Assembly: GCF_003752405.1 (NCBI RefSeq)
Contig: NZ_RKHK01000001.1
Coordinates: forward strand, 2,728,001 to 2,792,000
Direction: 5' to 3'
Origin: Bogoriella caseilytica
Lineage (GTDB): Bacteria; Actinomycetota; Actinomycetes; Actinomycetales; Actinomycetaceae
DNA: 64,000 bases
Shown here: one piece after another, positions 1 to 7,807 of the stretch
How positions within the stretch are numbered: the first letter of the stretch is position 1
How the letters are laid out: every line of letters begins with the position of its first letter
Position numbers and translations under genes: made by a program
Notes under the pieces: generated by a model
Told to the model about the DNA's origin: nothing
What the model saw: only the letters and a program-made list of their open reading frames with translations
Databases searched by the model: none

Positions 1-73
1 AACTGCGCTGATCCTGGGTCTCACGGGCGCGGCCCGTGCCCCTCAGCCTTCGGCAGTGGGTAGCTTGTGGGCT

Positions 74-1051
74 GTGAATACTGCCACCACTTGGACCCTG
101 ACCCATCCCTCCGGCGCCCGCCTCGATGTTGCGGCCACTGGCGCCACCGCTCTGAGCTGGCACGTCCCCGGGGCTGACGGCGCACTCGTGGATCTGCTCG
201 ACGGCTACCGTGACGCCGAGGAGCTGGCCGCCGAAGACGGCTATCGCTGCGCGGTGCTCGCGCCGTGGTCCAACCGGCTGCGAGACGCCCGATGGCGCTA
301 CGAGGGAGACATCCTCGATGTCGCTCCCGGCGTGGACGAGGAGCGCGAGGACGCCTCGCTGCACGGACTGGTCACCGATCAGTCTTTCCAGCCCGCCGGG
401 GGCGACATCACCCCGGGGGAGACCGCGCATGAACTCACCCTCGCGACCACGATCGCGGCGCGTCCCGCCTACCCCTTCGAGCTTGAGCTGCGCGTGCACT
501 ACGCCCTGGCCGAGGGCCCGGACGGCCAGCAGAGCCTGAGCATCGAGATCATTGCGCTCAATACCGGGGATCGGCACGCCCCGGTCGGGCTCGGCTGGCA
601 CCCCTACGTGCGGTTGCCCGGTCACGCCACCATCGACGAACTTCACCTGGAGGTGCCCGCCGCCTCGGTGGTCACGGTGGACGACAAGCTCATCCCACTG
701 GCCGATCCCCTGGAATCGACCGGCGGAAAGCTCTCCCTGACCCCGGTGGCCGGTGCGGAGATCGACCTCGCCTTTGCGGGGCTACATGCCGACGACGAAG
801 GCATGGTGAAAACCACGCTGAGCTCACCGCGCACCGGTGACCGCTTGAGCCTGTGGCAGCGGGCCGAGGAAACCGACATCGTGCACCTCTTCACCGGTGA
901 CTTCCTCGAACGCGACCGCCGCGCTTCAGCAGCGATCGAGCCCTGCACCTTCGGTGCCGACGCGCTCAACCGCGAACTGGACGCCATGCTGATCGCCCCC
1001 GGCCACAGCCGCCGCCTGCGCGCCGAGTGGGTCTTCGAGCGCGGTCACTGA
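74..1051 (+). CDS. Aldose 1-epimerase family protein
   Basis: Probable mutarotase that interconverts alpha and beta anomers of a hexose in the cytoplasm; the substrate is not evident. Family motifs are visible in order: the sugar-contact block APWSNRLRDARW near the N-terminus, LHGLV, the catalytic-type GLGWHPYVRLP histidine in mid-protein, and the C-terminal IEPCTFGADALNR block carrying the catalytic-type glutamate. The length (325 aa) is normal for the family. An in-frame GTG at 56 exists, but GTG 74 is preferred because a TAnnnT -10-like box (61-66) lies 7 nt before it, which fits the leaderless pattern repeated in this window. It is a single gene followed by a hairpin at 1056-1096. No sugar-catabolic partner adjoins it, so the pathway is unknown. 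Family call is firm; the start is moderate. Confidence 0.85.
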   Translation: MNTATTWTLTHPSGARLDVAATGATALSWHVPGADGALVDLLDGYRDAEELAAEDGYRCAVLAPWSNRLRDARWRYEGDILDVAPGVDEEREDASLHGLVTDQSFQPAGGDITPGETAHELTLATTIAARPAYPFELELRVHYALAEGPDGQQSLSIEIIALNTGDRHAPVGLGWHPYVRLPGHATIDELHLEVPAASVVTVDDKLIPLADPLESTGGKLSLTPVAGAEIDLAFAGLHADDEGMVKTTLSSPRTGDRLSLWQRAEETDIVHLFTGDFLERDRRASAAIEPCTFGADALNRELDAMLIAPGHSRRLRAEWVFERGH

Positions 1052-1055
1052 ACCG

Positions 1056-1096
1056 TAGCCATGGCACGTGCCGTCAGCCGGCACGTGCCCTGGCTA
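1056..1096. terminator. Long hairpin terminator, copy A of a flanking repeat
   Basis: Arms TAGCCATGGCACGTGCCG (1056-1073) and its complement (1079-1096) pair 17 of 18 positions around a 5-nt loop, just after the epimerase stop. It lies between convergent genes, so it could terminate both strands. About 55 bp from 1066 onward reappear almost unchanged at 4091-4147. Confidence 0.75.
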
Positions 1097-1120
1097 TCGG
1101 TCCGCCGTGGCGCGTGCCGC
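1066..1120 (+). repeat. Direct repeat copy A flanking the curA-nmrA-araC module
   Basis: This stretch is about 90% identical to 4091-4147, in the same orientation. Its right half matches the reverse complement of the last codons and stop of the TRAP permease gene (4121-4145), although the gene ending nearby here is the oxidoreductase. That suggests a duplicated remnant left by an insertion between the two copies. Confidence 0.7.
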
Positions 1121-1185
1121 GAGAGATCAGAAGGGTGGCTGTCCCTTGGCCTCGCCGGTGGGTTCTTCCCATCGCGCCTGGGCAG

Positions 1186-2187
1186 TCACAACCGGACGAG
1201 CATCTTGCCGATGTTGGCGCCTCGGAACAGACTGATGAACGCTTCCGGGGCGTGATCGAGTCCATCCACGACCGTCGACTCGGCGCGAAGGCGCCCGTCG
1301 GCCAGCCAGGCCGCGGCTTTCGGAATGTACTCGCCAAAAGCGTCCAGATGGTCGGAAATCAACATTCCGCGCAAGGACAGCCGCTTCGCGTAGGCCCTGA
1401 AGAAGTCGCTCGGGCCGGCAACGGTATCGGTGGCGTTGTAGCCGCTGACCGCGCCCACGAGCGCGACGCGACCGTGGGGGTTGAGCACGTCGAGGGCTGC
1501 GTCGAGGTGATCGCCTCCTACGAGATCGAGGTAGACGTCGATTCCTTCTGGTGCGGCTTCCCGCAACTGCTCGGCGAGATCGCTCGCTGTGTAGTCCAGG
1601 GCCGCATCCAATCCGAAGTCGTTACGGAGCCGCTGCGCCTTCGCCTTCCCGCGAGCCGATCCGATCACCTTGGACGCTCCCTGCAAACGTGCGAGTTGCC
1701 CGGCGATGCTCCCGACAGCACCCGCCGCGGCCGAGACGAACACGACGTCTCCCTCGTGCACCGGAGCGATGTCCGTCAGGGCGACGTAAGCGGTCAGGCC
1801 GGTCGTGCCCAGCACACCGAGGTAGTCCTGCGGGCGCCCGATACCGGTATCGATCGGCACGACGGCGTCGCGGGTGAGTACCGCATGGCTGCGCCATCCG
1901 GCGAAATGGGAGACCGTCGTGCCTGCGGGCAACGTGTCGTCTCGGGAGTCGATGACGTGACCGATGGCGCCGCCATCGAGCGCTGAGCCCAGTTCGAACG
2001 GGGGCAAGTACGATTCGACGTCGTCCATGCGTCCTCGCATGTAAGGGTCCACAGAGATCCAGGTATTTTCTATGAGGACCTGGCCGGGCTCGAGCTCCGG
2101 CAGGTCGGCGCTGATGAGTGCGAAGTTCTCAGCGCGGGGAAGCCCCGTGGGTCGGGATCGCAGGTGAATCTCGCGCCCCGTGCTCAT
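1186..2187 (-). CDS. CurA/YncB-like NADP-dependent oxidoreductase (zinc-free MDR)
   Basis: Medium-chain reductase of the curcumin reductase/2-alkenal reductase group, predicted to reduce the C=C bond of alpha,beta-unsaturated carbonyls with NADPH in the cytosol. N-terminal SVDPYMRGRM is the family signature. A Rossmann fold follows from about residue 135 (FVSAAAGAVGSIAGQLARLQ), then a conserved LVGAVSGYN block and the C-terminal GANIGKMLVRL. No catalytic-zinc cysteines are present, as expected for the group. ATG 2187 is preferred over upstream GTG 2196: it has a GGAG ribosome-binding site about 10 nt upstream and overlaps the preceding stop as ATGA, implying translational coupling. It is co-transcribed with the NmrA-like gene and probably controlled by the divergent AraC regulator. 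Length 333 aa is typical. Confidence 0.87.
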   Translation of the reverse strand: MSTGREIHLRSRPTGLPRAENFALISADLPELEPGQVLIENTWISVDPYMRGRMDDVESYLPPFELGSALDGGAIGHVIDSRDDTLPAGTTVSHFAGWRSHAVLTRDAVVPIDTGIGRPQDYLGVLGTTGLTAYVALTDIAPVHEGDVVFVSAAAGAVGSIAGQLARLQGASKVIGSARGKAKAQRLRNDFGLDAALDYTASDLAEQLREAAPEGIDVYLDLVGGDHLDAALDVLNPHGRVALVGAVSGYNATDTVAGPSDFFRAYAKRLSLRGMLISDHLDAFGEYIPKAAAWLADGRLRAESTVVDGLDHAPEAFISLFRGANIGKMLVRL

Positions 2188-3017
2188 GATCCCCACACTC
2201 CTTCGCTCGCGGTTTCGGCGACGTAATCCGAGAAATCACGTGGTTCGCGCCCCAGCGCCCGCTGAACCCCGTCGGAGAGGTGGGCATCCTCACCGTTGCG
2301 GATGTACTCGCTCAGGGTGACAACCCCTTCGCTGACCCCGGGAGGGTAGTGCCGACTCAGGTAGTCGCGATAGGCATCCGTATCCAGGGATCGGGTGCGA
2401 ATCGCGCGACCCGTGGCGGTCGCGATGGACTGCACAGCTTCGTCGACGGAGATGGCGCGTGCGCCGGTCAGCGCGTAGTACTGCCCGGCGTGACGATCGT
2501 CCGTGAGGGCGGCGCTCGCCACGGCGGAAATATCCCTGACATCCACGAAGGGGTGACGGCCCTCGCCAGTTCCGTGCACGAGTTCGCCCTCAGCGACGCC
2601 CTCCGCGAAGAAGGGCTCCTCGCTGAAGTTCTGCGCGAACCACACGGGTCGAAGGATGGTCCAGTCCGGTCCGGAATTGCGCACGATGTCTTCTCGCTCC
2701 AGCGCCTCGGTGAAACGGAGGTCGGTCCACTCACGAGCCGAGAGCAGTACCAGACGTTGCACGCCGGCTTTCGCGGCCAGGCTGGTGAACGCTGCAAGCC
2801 GATCGTTTCCGCCTGGTGCTTCGTGGGGCAGGATGTAAATGCTGTCTGCGCCGCTCACGACGGCGTCCCAGGTTCCTTCCTCATCCCAGTCGAATCGAGG
2901 GATCCCGCCTCGGGACGCGGCTCGAACCTCATGGCCGGCGTCTCGCAGTTGCGCGAATATCCGTCGTCCGGTCTTGCCGGTGACGCCGAGGACACCGATG
3001 GTCTGTTGTGTGGTCAT
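2184..3017 (-). CDS. NmrA-like NAD(P)-binding protein (atypical SDR)
   Basis: Atypical short-chain dehydrogenase of the NmrA/QOR2 type. The N-terminal IGVLGVTGKTGRRIFAQL is the glycine-rich NAD(P)-binding motif, followed by an Arg-containing strand (VRAASRG) consistent with NADP preference. LVLLSAREWTDL and WTILRPVWFAQNF are standard for the family. The canonical Tyr-x-x-x-Lys catalytic pair is not obvious, so it could be a redox sensor or a reductase. It is first in a two-gene operon with the CurA-like reductase. A predicted promoter on this strand has TTGAGC (plus-strand 3047-3052) and TGCAAT (3024-3029) 17 bp apart. Its -35 box lies inside the inverted repeat shared with the divergent araC gene. 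Confidence 0.85.
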   Translation of the reverse strand: MTTQQTIGVLGVTGKTGRRIFAQLRDAGHEVRAASRGGIPRFDWDEEGTWDAVVSGADSIYILPHEAPGGNDRLAAFTSLAAKAGVQRLVLLSAREWTDLRFTEALEREDIVRNSGPDWTILRPVWFAQNFSEEPFFAEGVAEGELVHGTGEGRHPFVDVRDISAVASAALTDDRHAGQYYALTGARAISVDEAVQSIATATGRAIRTRSLDTDAYRDYLSRHYPPGVSEGVVTLSEYIRNGEDAHLSDGVQRALGREPRDFSDYVAETASEGVWGS

Positions 3018-3023
3018 GGCCCC

Positions 3024-3091
3024 ATTGCATCAGCCGTGGGTGAGACGCTCAATGCTTCAACGTATTGAGCGGATACGCCATCGTCTAACGT
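3024..3091. promoter_or_regulatory. Divergent promoters with inverted-repeat operator for araC and nmrA-curA
   Basis: CGCTCAAT (3046-3053) and ATTGAGCG (3064-3071) form a perfect 8-bp inverted repeat with a 10-bp spacer. The arms contain -35-like TTGAGC elements for both directions. Leftward, TGCAAT sits 17 bp away. Rightward, TAACGT (3086-3091) ends 6 nt before the araC ATG, although that spacing is short at 15 bp. The arrangement fits autoregulation plus control of the neighbouring reductase genes by the AraC protein. Confidence 0.55.
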
Positions 3092-3097
3092 TGGCAC

Positions 3098-4054
3098 ATG
3101 GATGCCTTGACCAACATGCTCAACGAGTTCCGCTCGGCGGGCGCGCTGCTCGGCAAGAGCCTGATGACCCCGCCGTGGTCAGTACGATTCACCGAGGGCG
3201 CATCGATGACGCTCGTGACGATGCTGCGGGGCGAGGGATGGGTGGTCCCCGACGGCGCCCCGCCGGTGCGGCTTCAGCACAGGGACGTTGCCATCGTCCA
3301 GGGGCCGACGTCGTTTACCCTCGCCAGCGAGATCGATTCGACTGTTGACGTCCTCTACGTGCTCACCGAAGACGGTGTCTGCACCGATGGAACGGGCAGT
3401 GTACTCACCGACGAGATCTGCCTGGACGTGCGAACCTGTGGGACGCGCCTGGATGCTGAGCACGCATTGCTCACCGGATCCTTTACGCTGACCGGCCGAG
3501 TTGCCGAGCGGTTGCTCGCCAGTTTCCCGCGCGTTCTCGTGGTTCCGCACCACGAACAACGATCAGCGGCTCTCAAGCTTCTCGAGGCCGAACTCGTACG
3601 TGACGAGCCCGGCCAGCAGGCGGTGCTCGGCCGTTTCCTCGATTTGGTGCTGATCGGCACCCTTCGCGACTGGCTTGCCCTGCCAGGATCGGCCGTGCCC
3701 GGGTGGCATCGAGCATCGGCCGATCCTGTCGTGGGTGCCGCCCTTGCCGCCATCCATGACGATCCGGCCCGGCCATGGACCGTCGAGAGCCTGGCTCGGA
3801 CGGCACGGGCATCCCGGGCCACCTTCGCCCGCCAGTTCGCCGAGGTGATCGGCGAGCCGCCCATTGCCTACCTCACCGGGTGGAGGCTCTGTTTAGCGGC
3901 CGATCTGCTGGAACGCAGCGAGGACACGGTCGAGTCGATCGCCCGTCAGGTCGGGTACTCCAGTGCCTATGCCCTGAGCACGGCCTTCACCCGCCAGTTC
4001 GACATCCGCCCGAGCCGGTATCGGACGATGATGGCAGGCGCCGCGAGCATCTGA
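3098..4054 (+). CDS. AraC-family regulator with N-terminal cupin
   Basis: Transcription factor of 318 aa. Residues about 1-180 form a cupin-type sensing domain: GEGWVVPDG near residue 45 and HRDVAIVQGPTSF resemble the cupin_6/AraC-binding class. The last 100 residues hold two AraC helix-turn-helix motifs (LARTARASRATFARQF and IARQVGYSSAYALSTAFTRQ), closed by the RPSRYR signature. AraC proteins of this class usually sit next to, and control, an SDR or NmrA gene that answers electrophiles or small aromatics, which matches the divergent nmrA-curA pair. TAACGT ends 6 nt before the ATG and no Shine-Dalgarno sequence is present, so the transcript is probably leaderless. The gene is followed by copy B of the flanking repeat. 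Confidence 0.88.
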   Translation: MDALTNMLNEFRSAGALLGKSLMTPPWSVRFTEGASMTLVTMLRGEGWVVPDGAPPVRLQHRDVAIVQGPTSFTLASEIDSTVDVLYVLTEDGVCTDGTGSVLTDEICLDVRTCGTRLDAEHALLTGSFTLTGRVAERLLASFPRVLVVPHHEQRSAALKLLEAELVRDEPGQQAVLGRFLDLVLIGTLRDWLALPGSAVPGWHRASADPVVGAALAAIHDDPARPWTVESLARTARASRATFARQFAEVIGEPPIAYLTGWRLCLAADLLERSEDTVESIARQVGYSSAYALSTAFTRQFDIRPSRYRTMMAGAASI

Positions 4055-4089
4055 TTATCGAGCTCCTCCACGCGTCAGCTCTCTAAATC

Positions 4090-4115
4090 GCACGTGCCGT
4101 CAAGCCGGCACGTGC
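4090..4115. terminator. Bidirectional hairpin terminator, copy B
   Basis: GCACGTGCCG (4090-4099) and CGGCACGTGC (4106-4115) pair perfectly around a 6-nt loop between the convergent araC and TRAP permease genes. The right side continues as CCATGGCTA, which complements the left arm of copy A (1056-1064) better than copy A's own right arm does. Confidence 0.7.
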
Positions 4116-4147
4116 CATGGCTATCGGTCCGCCGTGGCACCCGCCAC
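4091..4147 (+). repeat. Direct repeat copy B
   Basis: Near-identical to 1066-1120. The right part of this copy encodes the real C-terminus and stop of the TRAP permease, so copy B looks like the original sequence and copy A the duplicate. Confidence 0.7.
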
Positions 4148-6421
4148 GACGTCGTCGGGGAAGTCCTCGTCCCAGTCGTTCTCGTCAGGGACTTCCTCGT
4201 CGGAGCCGCCGCCCTCGGGAGTGTCCAGGTCAGGACTGTCCGCGTCGGCTTCGCCTGAGGTACCAATTCCGCGCCCAGCTCGCCACCGCAGAAGTTGCAG
4301 CACGACAGCGAGCGCCATGGCCACCATGCCTGCGACGGAGATGACGAGCTCGGGGTAGATCAGCGCCAAACCGCCCGCGATGAGGAGTACCCGTTCAAGG
4401 ACATTGGCTCTGATCAGCAGATGCCCGGCCAAGCCGGAGGCGAGCGCGATCATCCCGACGATCACCGTGGTGAGCGCTTCGAACAGCTCGGTGATGCTGC
4501 CTTCGAGCAGGAGAGCCGGCTGCAGCACGAAGACGTAGGGGATGAGGAAACCGGCCACCGCGATGCGCAGCGCGGCCACGCCAGCCCGGAGCGGGTTCGC
4601 GCGCGCGATCCCGGCGCCGGCGTAGGCCGCCAGACACACCGGCGGGGTGATATCAGCGAGGATGCCGAAGAAGAACACGAACAGGTGGGCTGCCACCAAA
4701 GGCACATCGAAGTTCTGGTACAGGATTGGGGCGGCCACGGTGGCGGTGACCACGTAGTTCGCCGTGGTCGGCAGGCCCATGCCCAGCACGATGCAGGCGA
4801 TCATCACGAAGAACAGCACCAGGATGAAGTTGCCTCCGGCCAGGTCCACCAAGCCCCGGCCTAGCTGCCCGCCCAGGCCCGTGGTGGTCACTGTGCCGGC
4901 CACGATCCCGGCGGTTGCGCAGGCGGCGATCACCGGCAGCGCGGTGCGGGCGCCACCGACGAGCATGGCGACCACCACCTGCACCAGTCCCACGACCAGG
5001 GTGAGGGTCCCCACCGGCTTGGTGCGAGTCCCCGCTTCGATGGCGGCGTCGCTGACCTCCACGCCGCGGTGGGCGATGAGCCGAGGCATGAGGAACTGGG
5101 TGATGATGGCGCGCACCAGGCTCAGGCCCAGCGCGGTGCCGATCCCGAACAGGGCGGCGCGCATGGCGCTGGTGCCACTGAGCAGGGAGCCGATGATGAC
5201 CACCAGGGGCAGCAGCATGTCGATGCGGAGGAAGAGGCTCTTGTAGCTCGGGAGCTCGCTGCCCGCCAGGCCCTTCAGGCGGTTGCGCTTCGCCTCGAAA
5301 TGCACGGAGAGGAAGGCGCCGAGGAAGTACAGACCCGAGGGGATGATCGCGATGATGATCAGATCGTTGTAATCGATGTCGGTGATGTTCTGCGCCATGA
5401 TGAAGGCGGCAGCACCCATGATCGGCGGCATCATCTGACCGCCCGTGGATGCGGTCGCCTCCGTGGCAGCCGCGATGTGCGGTTTGAAGCCAGCCTTCTT
5501 CATGATCGGGATCGTGAAGGAACCGGAGGCCACCGTGTTGGCCACCGAGGATCCGGAGATCATGCCCTGCAGCCCTGAGGCCGCCACCGCGGCCTTGGCC
5601 GGCCCGCCGGCGAAGCGGCCGGCGGCCCGGAAGGCCAGGTCGTTGAAGAACTGGCCGATATTGGTGCGCATGAGCACCACGGCAAAAAACAAGAACAAGA
5701 AGATGAAGGTCGAGGAGACCTGGATCGGTGTGCCGAAGATGCCGCCGCCGGAGGACAGGAACATGTTCCCGACGAGCTCGCTCCAGTCCTGGCCGCGGTG
5801 GCCCCAGCCGGAGGCGGTGATCCGATCACCGAACAGCGCATAGGCGATGGCCACACCGGCAACGATGACGATGGGCAGGCCCACGCAGCGGCGCGTGGCC
5901 TCGAGGACGAGCAGCAGACCGACCGTGGCGACGACGATGTCCAGGGTCTCATGACCGACCAGGTTGACCCGCGGGGAGACCAGGTACTGGTAGTTGAAGA
6001 AGATGTAGAGATTGCAACCGATGGCCGCGGCGGCGAGCACCACGTCGTACCAGGCCACGCCCCGGTGGCGCCCGGTCAAGGCGTTGAGCGCCGAGGATCC
6101 GCCTCCCAGGCGCAGTAGGCGCTTGGAGGCTGGGTACAGCAGGAAGATCAGGCTGGTGCCGCCCGCGACGTGCAGCGAGGCGTGCATCCACACGTTGTAG
6201 GGGCGGTAGAACGCCGCGTACAGGTGGTAGAGCGTGAAGGCCACCGCCAGGGCCCCGATGAGCCAGCCCCACCACCCCAGGTCGGTGCGGTAGCGGCTGG
6301 AGATGTCATGTTCACGGAGGAGCTCATCGGCCTGCTCGTCCTCGGCCGACGCCCCGGGCGTCGGTGTCTGGTCAGACACCGACGCCCGAGGCTGATCCGC
6401 CGCTGCTGCGGCTGCGGTCAC
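4121..6421 (-). CDS. TRAP transporter fused permease (4TM/12TM, TAXI type)
   Basis: Integral membrane component of a sodium- or proton-driven TRAP importer, probably for a dicarboxylate or glutamate-like acid. The small DctQ-like and large DctM-like subunits are fused into 766 aa, the usual form paired with TAXI receptors. DctM landmarks are clear: GGPAKAAVAASGLQGMISGS near residue 280, then ASTGGQMMPPIMGAAAFIMA and, towards the C-terminus, ADITPPVCLAAYAGAGIA. Many hydrophobic helices are present and the tail is acidic. The GTG start overlaps the receptor stop (GTGA), implying coupled translation. The first 35 residues are Ala/Pro/acid-rich and poorly conserved; codons 12-23 lie in a 16-bp perfect palindrome (6355-6388). 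The substrate cannot be read from the sequence. Confidence 0.92.
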   Translation of the reverse strand: MTAAAAAADQPRASVSDQTPTPGASAEDEQADELLREHDISSRYRTDLGWWGWLIGALAVAFTLYHLYAAFYRPYNVWMHASLHVAGGTSLIFLLYPASKRLLRLGGGSSALNALTGRHRGVAWYDVVLAAAAIGCNLYIFFNYQYLVSPRVNLVGHETLDIVVATVGLLLVLEATRRCVGLPIVIVAGVAIAYALFGDRITASGWGHRGQDWSELVGNMFLSSGGGIFGTPIQVSSTFIFLFLFFAVVLMRTNIGQFFNDLAFRAAGRFAGGPAKAAVAASGLQGMISGSSVANTVASGSFTIPIMKKAGFKPHIAAATEATASTGGQMMPPIMGAAAFIMAQNITDIDYNDLIIIAIIPSGLYFLGAFLSVHFEAKRNRLKGLAGSELPSYKSLFLRIDMLLPLVVIIGSLLSGTSAMRAALFGIGTALGLSLVRAIITQFLMPRLIAHRGVEVSDAAIEAGTRTKPVGTLTLVVGLVQVVVAMLVGGARTALPVIAACATAGIVAGTVTTTGLGGQLGRGLVDLAGGNFILVLFFVMIACIVLGMGLPTTANYVVTATVAAPILYQNFDVPLVAAHLFVFFFGILADITPPVCLAAYAGAGIARANPLRAGVAALRIAVAGFLIPYVFVLQPALLLEGSITELFEALTTVIVGMIALASGLAGHLLIRANVLERVLLIAGGLALIYPELVISVAGMVAMALAVVLQLLRWRAGRGIGTSGEADADSPDLDTPEGGGSDEEVPDENDWDEDFPDDVVAGATADR
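6355..6388 (-). promoter_or_regulatory. 16-bp perfect hairpin inside the TRAP permease 5' coding region
   Basis: CGGGCGTCGGTGTCTG (6355-6370) and its exact complement (6373-6388) are separated by only 2 nt. The transcript would form a very stable stem over codons 12-22 of the permease, right after the receptor/permease overlap. It may attenuate transcription or slow ribosomes so that less permease than receptor is made. The regulatory role is inference. Confidence 0.5.
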
Positions 6422-7488
6422 GGCAGCTCGATGCCCTGCTCGTCGTAGTAGCGCTCAGCGCCCGGGTGCAGCGGGATGTCGCCGATACCCAGGAGCGCCT
6501 CATCGATGTCGATGTTCTCGCCGGCGGAGACAGTGATCTGGTCGGCGTACTCGAACAGCGCGGCGGTGATCTCGTAGGCGAGCTCCTCGCTGACCTCGGT
6601 GGTCGAGGCCGCCAGGGCAGCGAACACCGAGATGGTGGTGACGTCCTCGTCGAGGAAGTCGTAGGAGTCACTGGAGATGGAGTAGGACTCGTAGAAGCCA
6701 CCGTCGGCGATGTCCTCGGCGTCACCCTCGTCCAGCGAAATCAGGCGTGCGTCCCGGGTGGCAGTGAGCTCGACCAGCCCGGCCACGGGAACGCCGACCA
6801 CGAACATGGTGGCGTCGATCTGGCCATCGGCCAGCATCTCGGTGGAGGAACCGAAGTCGGTCTCCTCCGGGGTGTAGTCGATGTCGTAGTGCTCGAGGAT
6901 GGCGTCCGAGATCGCGCGAGTACCCGAGCCGACGTCGCCGACGGCAATCGTGGCACCGTTGAGGTCCTCGATGCTCTGGTACTCGGAGTCGTCGAGGACG
7001 ATGATGTGCATGGCCTCGGGGTAGAGGTTCGCGATCCACCCCACGTTGTCCACCTCGACGCCATCGAGGTCATCGCCCAACGTGCCGTTGACGGCATTGG
7101 CCGCGGTGTCGTTCTGGGTGAGGATCAGCTGGGCCTGGCCTTGCAGGAGGCGGCCGAGGTTGTCTATCGAGCCGCCGGACTCCACGTAGTCGACCGTGGC
7201 CTCGGTGTTGTCGGCGAAGATCGTCGAGAGCTCGCCGGCGAGGGGGTAGTAGGTGCCGGCGGTGCCACCGGAGGCGAAGGTCAGGTTGGTGATGAAGTCA
7301 CCCTCGGCCGCGCCGTCATCAGTCTCGTCATCGGCGTCGTCGTCAGTGTCCTCGTCACCGTCGTCGGTGTCCTCGTCGGTGGTGGCGTCGTCGGTGGCCG
7401 GGTCCTCTGGTTCAGAGTCGCCGTTGCAGGCGGCCAGCACCAGCATGCTTGCTGCTGCTGAGATCGCAATCGGAACACGGATCTTCAT
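6418..7488 (-). CDS. TAXI-family TRAP transporter solute receptor (lipoprotein)
   Basis: Extracytoplasmic substrate-binding protein that hands solute to the downstream fused permease. Start ATG 7488 is chosen over an open frame running upstream because AGGGGA precedes it and a clean lipoprotein signal follows: Lys/Arg near the start, a hydrophobic run, then LAAC with Cys21 as the lipidation site. An acidic Asp/Glu/Thr-rich linker (about residues 22-65) tethers the domain to the membrane. The TAXI signature TFASGGTAGTYYPLAGELS follows, with TIAVGDVGSGTRAISDAILE in the middle. Mature length fits the family. It is first gene of the operon; an 11-bp hairpin sits at 7513-7537 just upstream. Binding specificity is not deducible; glutamate and C4-dicarboxylates are the usual ligands. 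Confidence 0.92.
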   Translation of the reverse strand: MKIRVPIAISAAASMLVLAACNGDSEPEDPATDDATTDEDTDDGDEDTDDDADDETDDGAAEGDFITNLTFASGGTAGTYYPLAGELSTIFADNTEATVDYVESGGSIDNLGRLLQGQAQLILTQNDTAANAVNGTLGDDLDGVEVDNVGWIANLYPEAMHIIVLDDSEYQSIEDLNGATIAVGDVGSGTRAISDAILEHYDIDYTPEETDFGSSTEMLADGQIDATMFVVGVPVAGLVELTATRDARLISLDEGDAEDIADGGFYESYSISSDSYDFLDEDVTTISVFAALAASTTEVSEELAYEITAALFEYADQITVSAGENIDIDEALLGIGDIPLHPGAERYYDEQGIELP

Positions 7489-7807
7489 GCTCGTCCCCTT
7501 GGGTCGAAGGATGATGCCGGCGAGGTTCGCCGGCATCGGGGTCGTGGCCAGGAGTATGACGTATCGCCATTGCCGATGTGTTTCCGCATCGAATGAGAGC
7601 GCCGTCTCATCTCCGTGCCTGGCCGCTCAATGTAGCCCACTGTTAGCATGGATGTTCGGGCTTCCAGCTCGCTCATGGTGGCACCTCTACCATTGTGCGG
7701 CGAGCAGAGCCCCGGCCAACGACCGACCACGAGGTACCCCACGCCCCAGTCCCGGTCGAGGCGATACCCTCACCGACCGTTGACAGTCCGCAACAGGAAG
7801 ACCACAC
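7489..7807. other. Divergent intergenic region between the TRAP operon and rpsT
   Basis: About 320 bp without a recognisable gene. It holds a perfect 11-bp inverted repeat GATGCCGGCGA/TCGCCGGCATC with a 3-nt loop at 7513-7537, in the leader of the leftward TRAP operon. Close to rpsT it has an AGGAAG ribosome-binding site at 7795-7800. TAGCAT (7644-7649) and GATACC-like boxes occur, but no -35/-10 pair is convincing. Confidence 0.6.

Noticed and set aside
1027-1986. Long open frame on the plus strand antisense to the CurA-like gene
   Set aside because: Composition and lack of any motif show it is a codon-bias shadow of the minus-strand gene.
7780-7785. TTGACA as a -35 box for rpsT
   Set aside because: It lies only 22 bp before the start codon, leaving no room for a -10 box and transcript start ahead of the ribosome-binding site.
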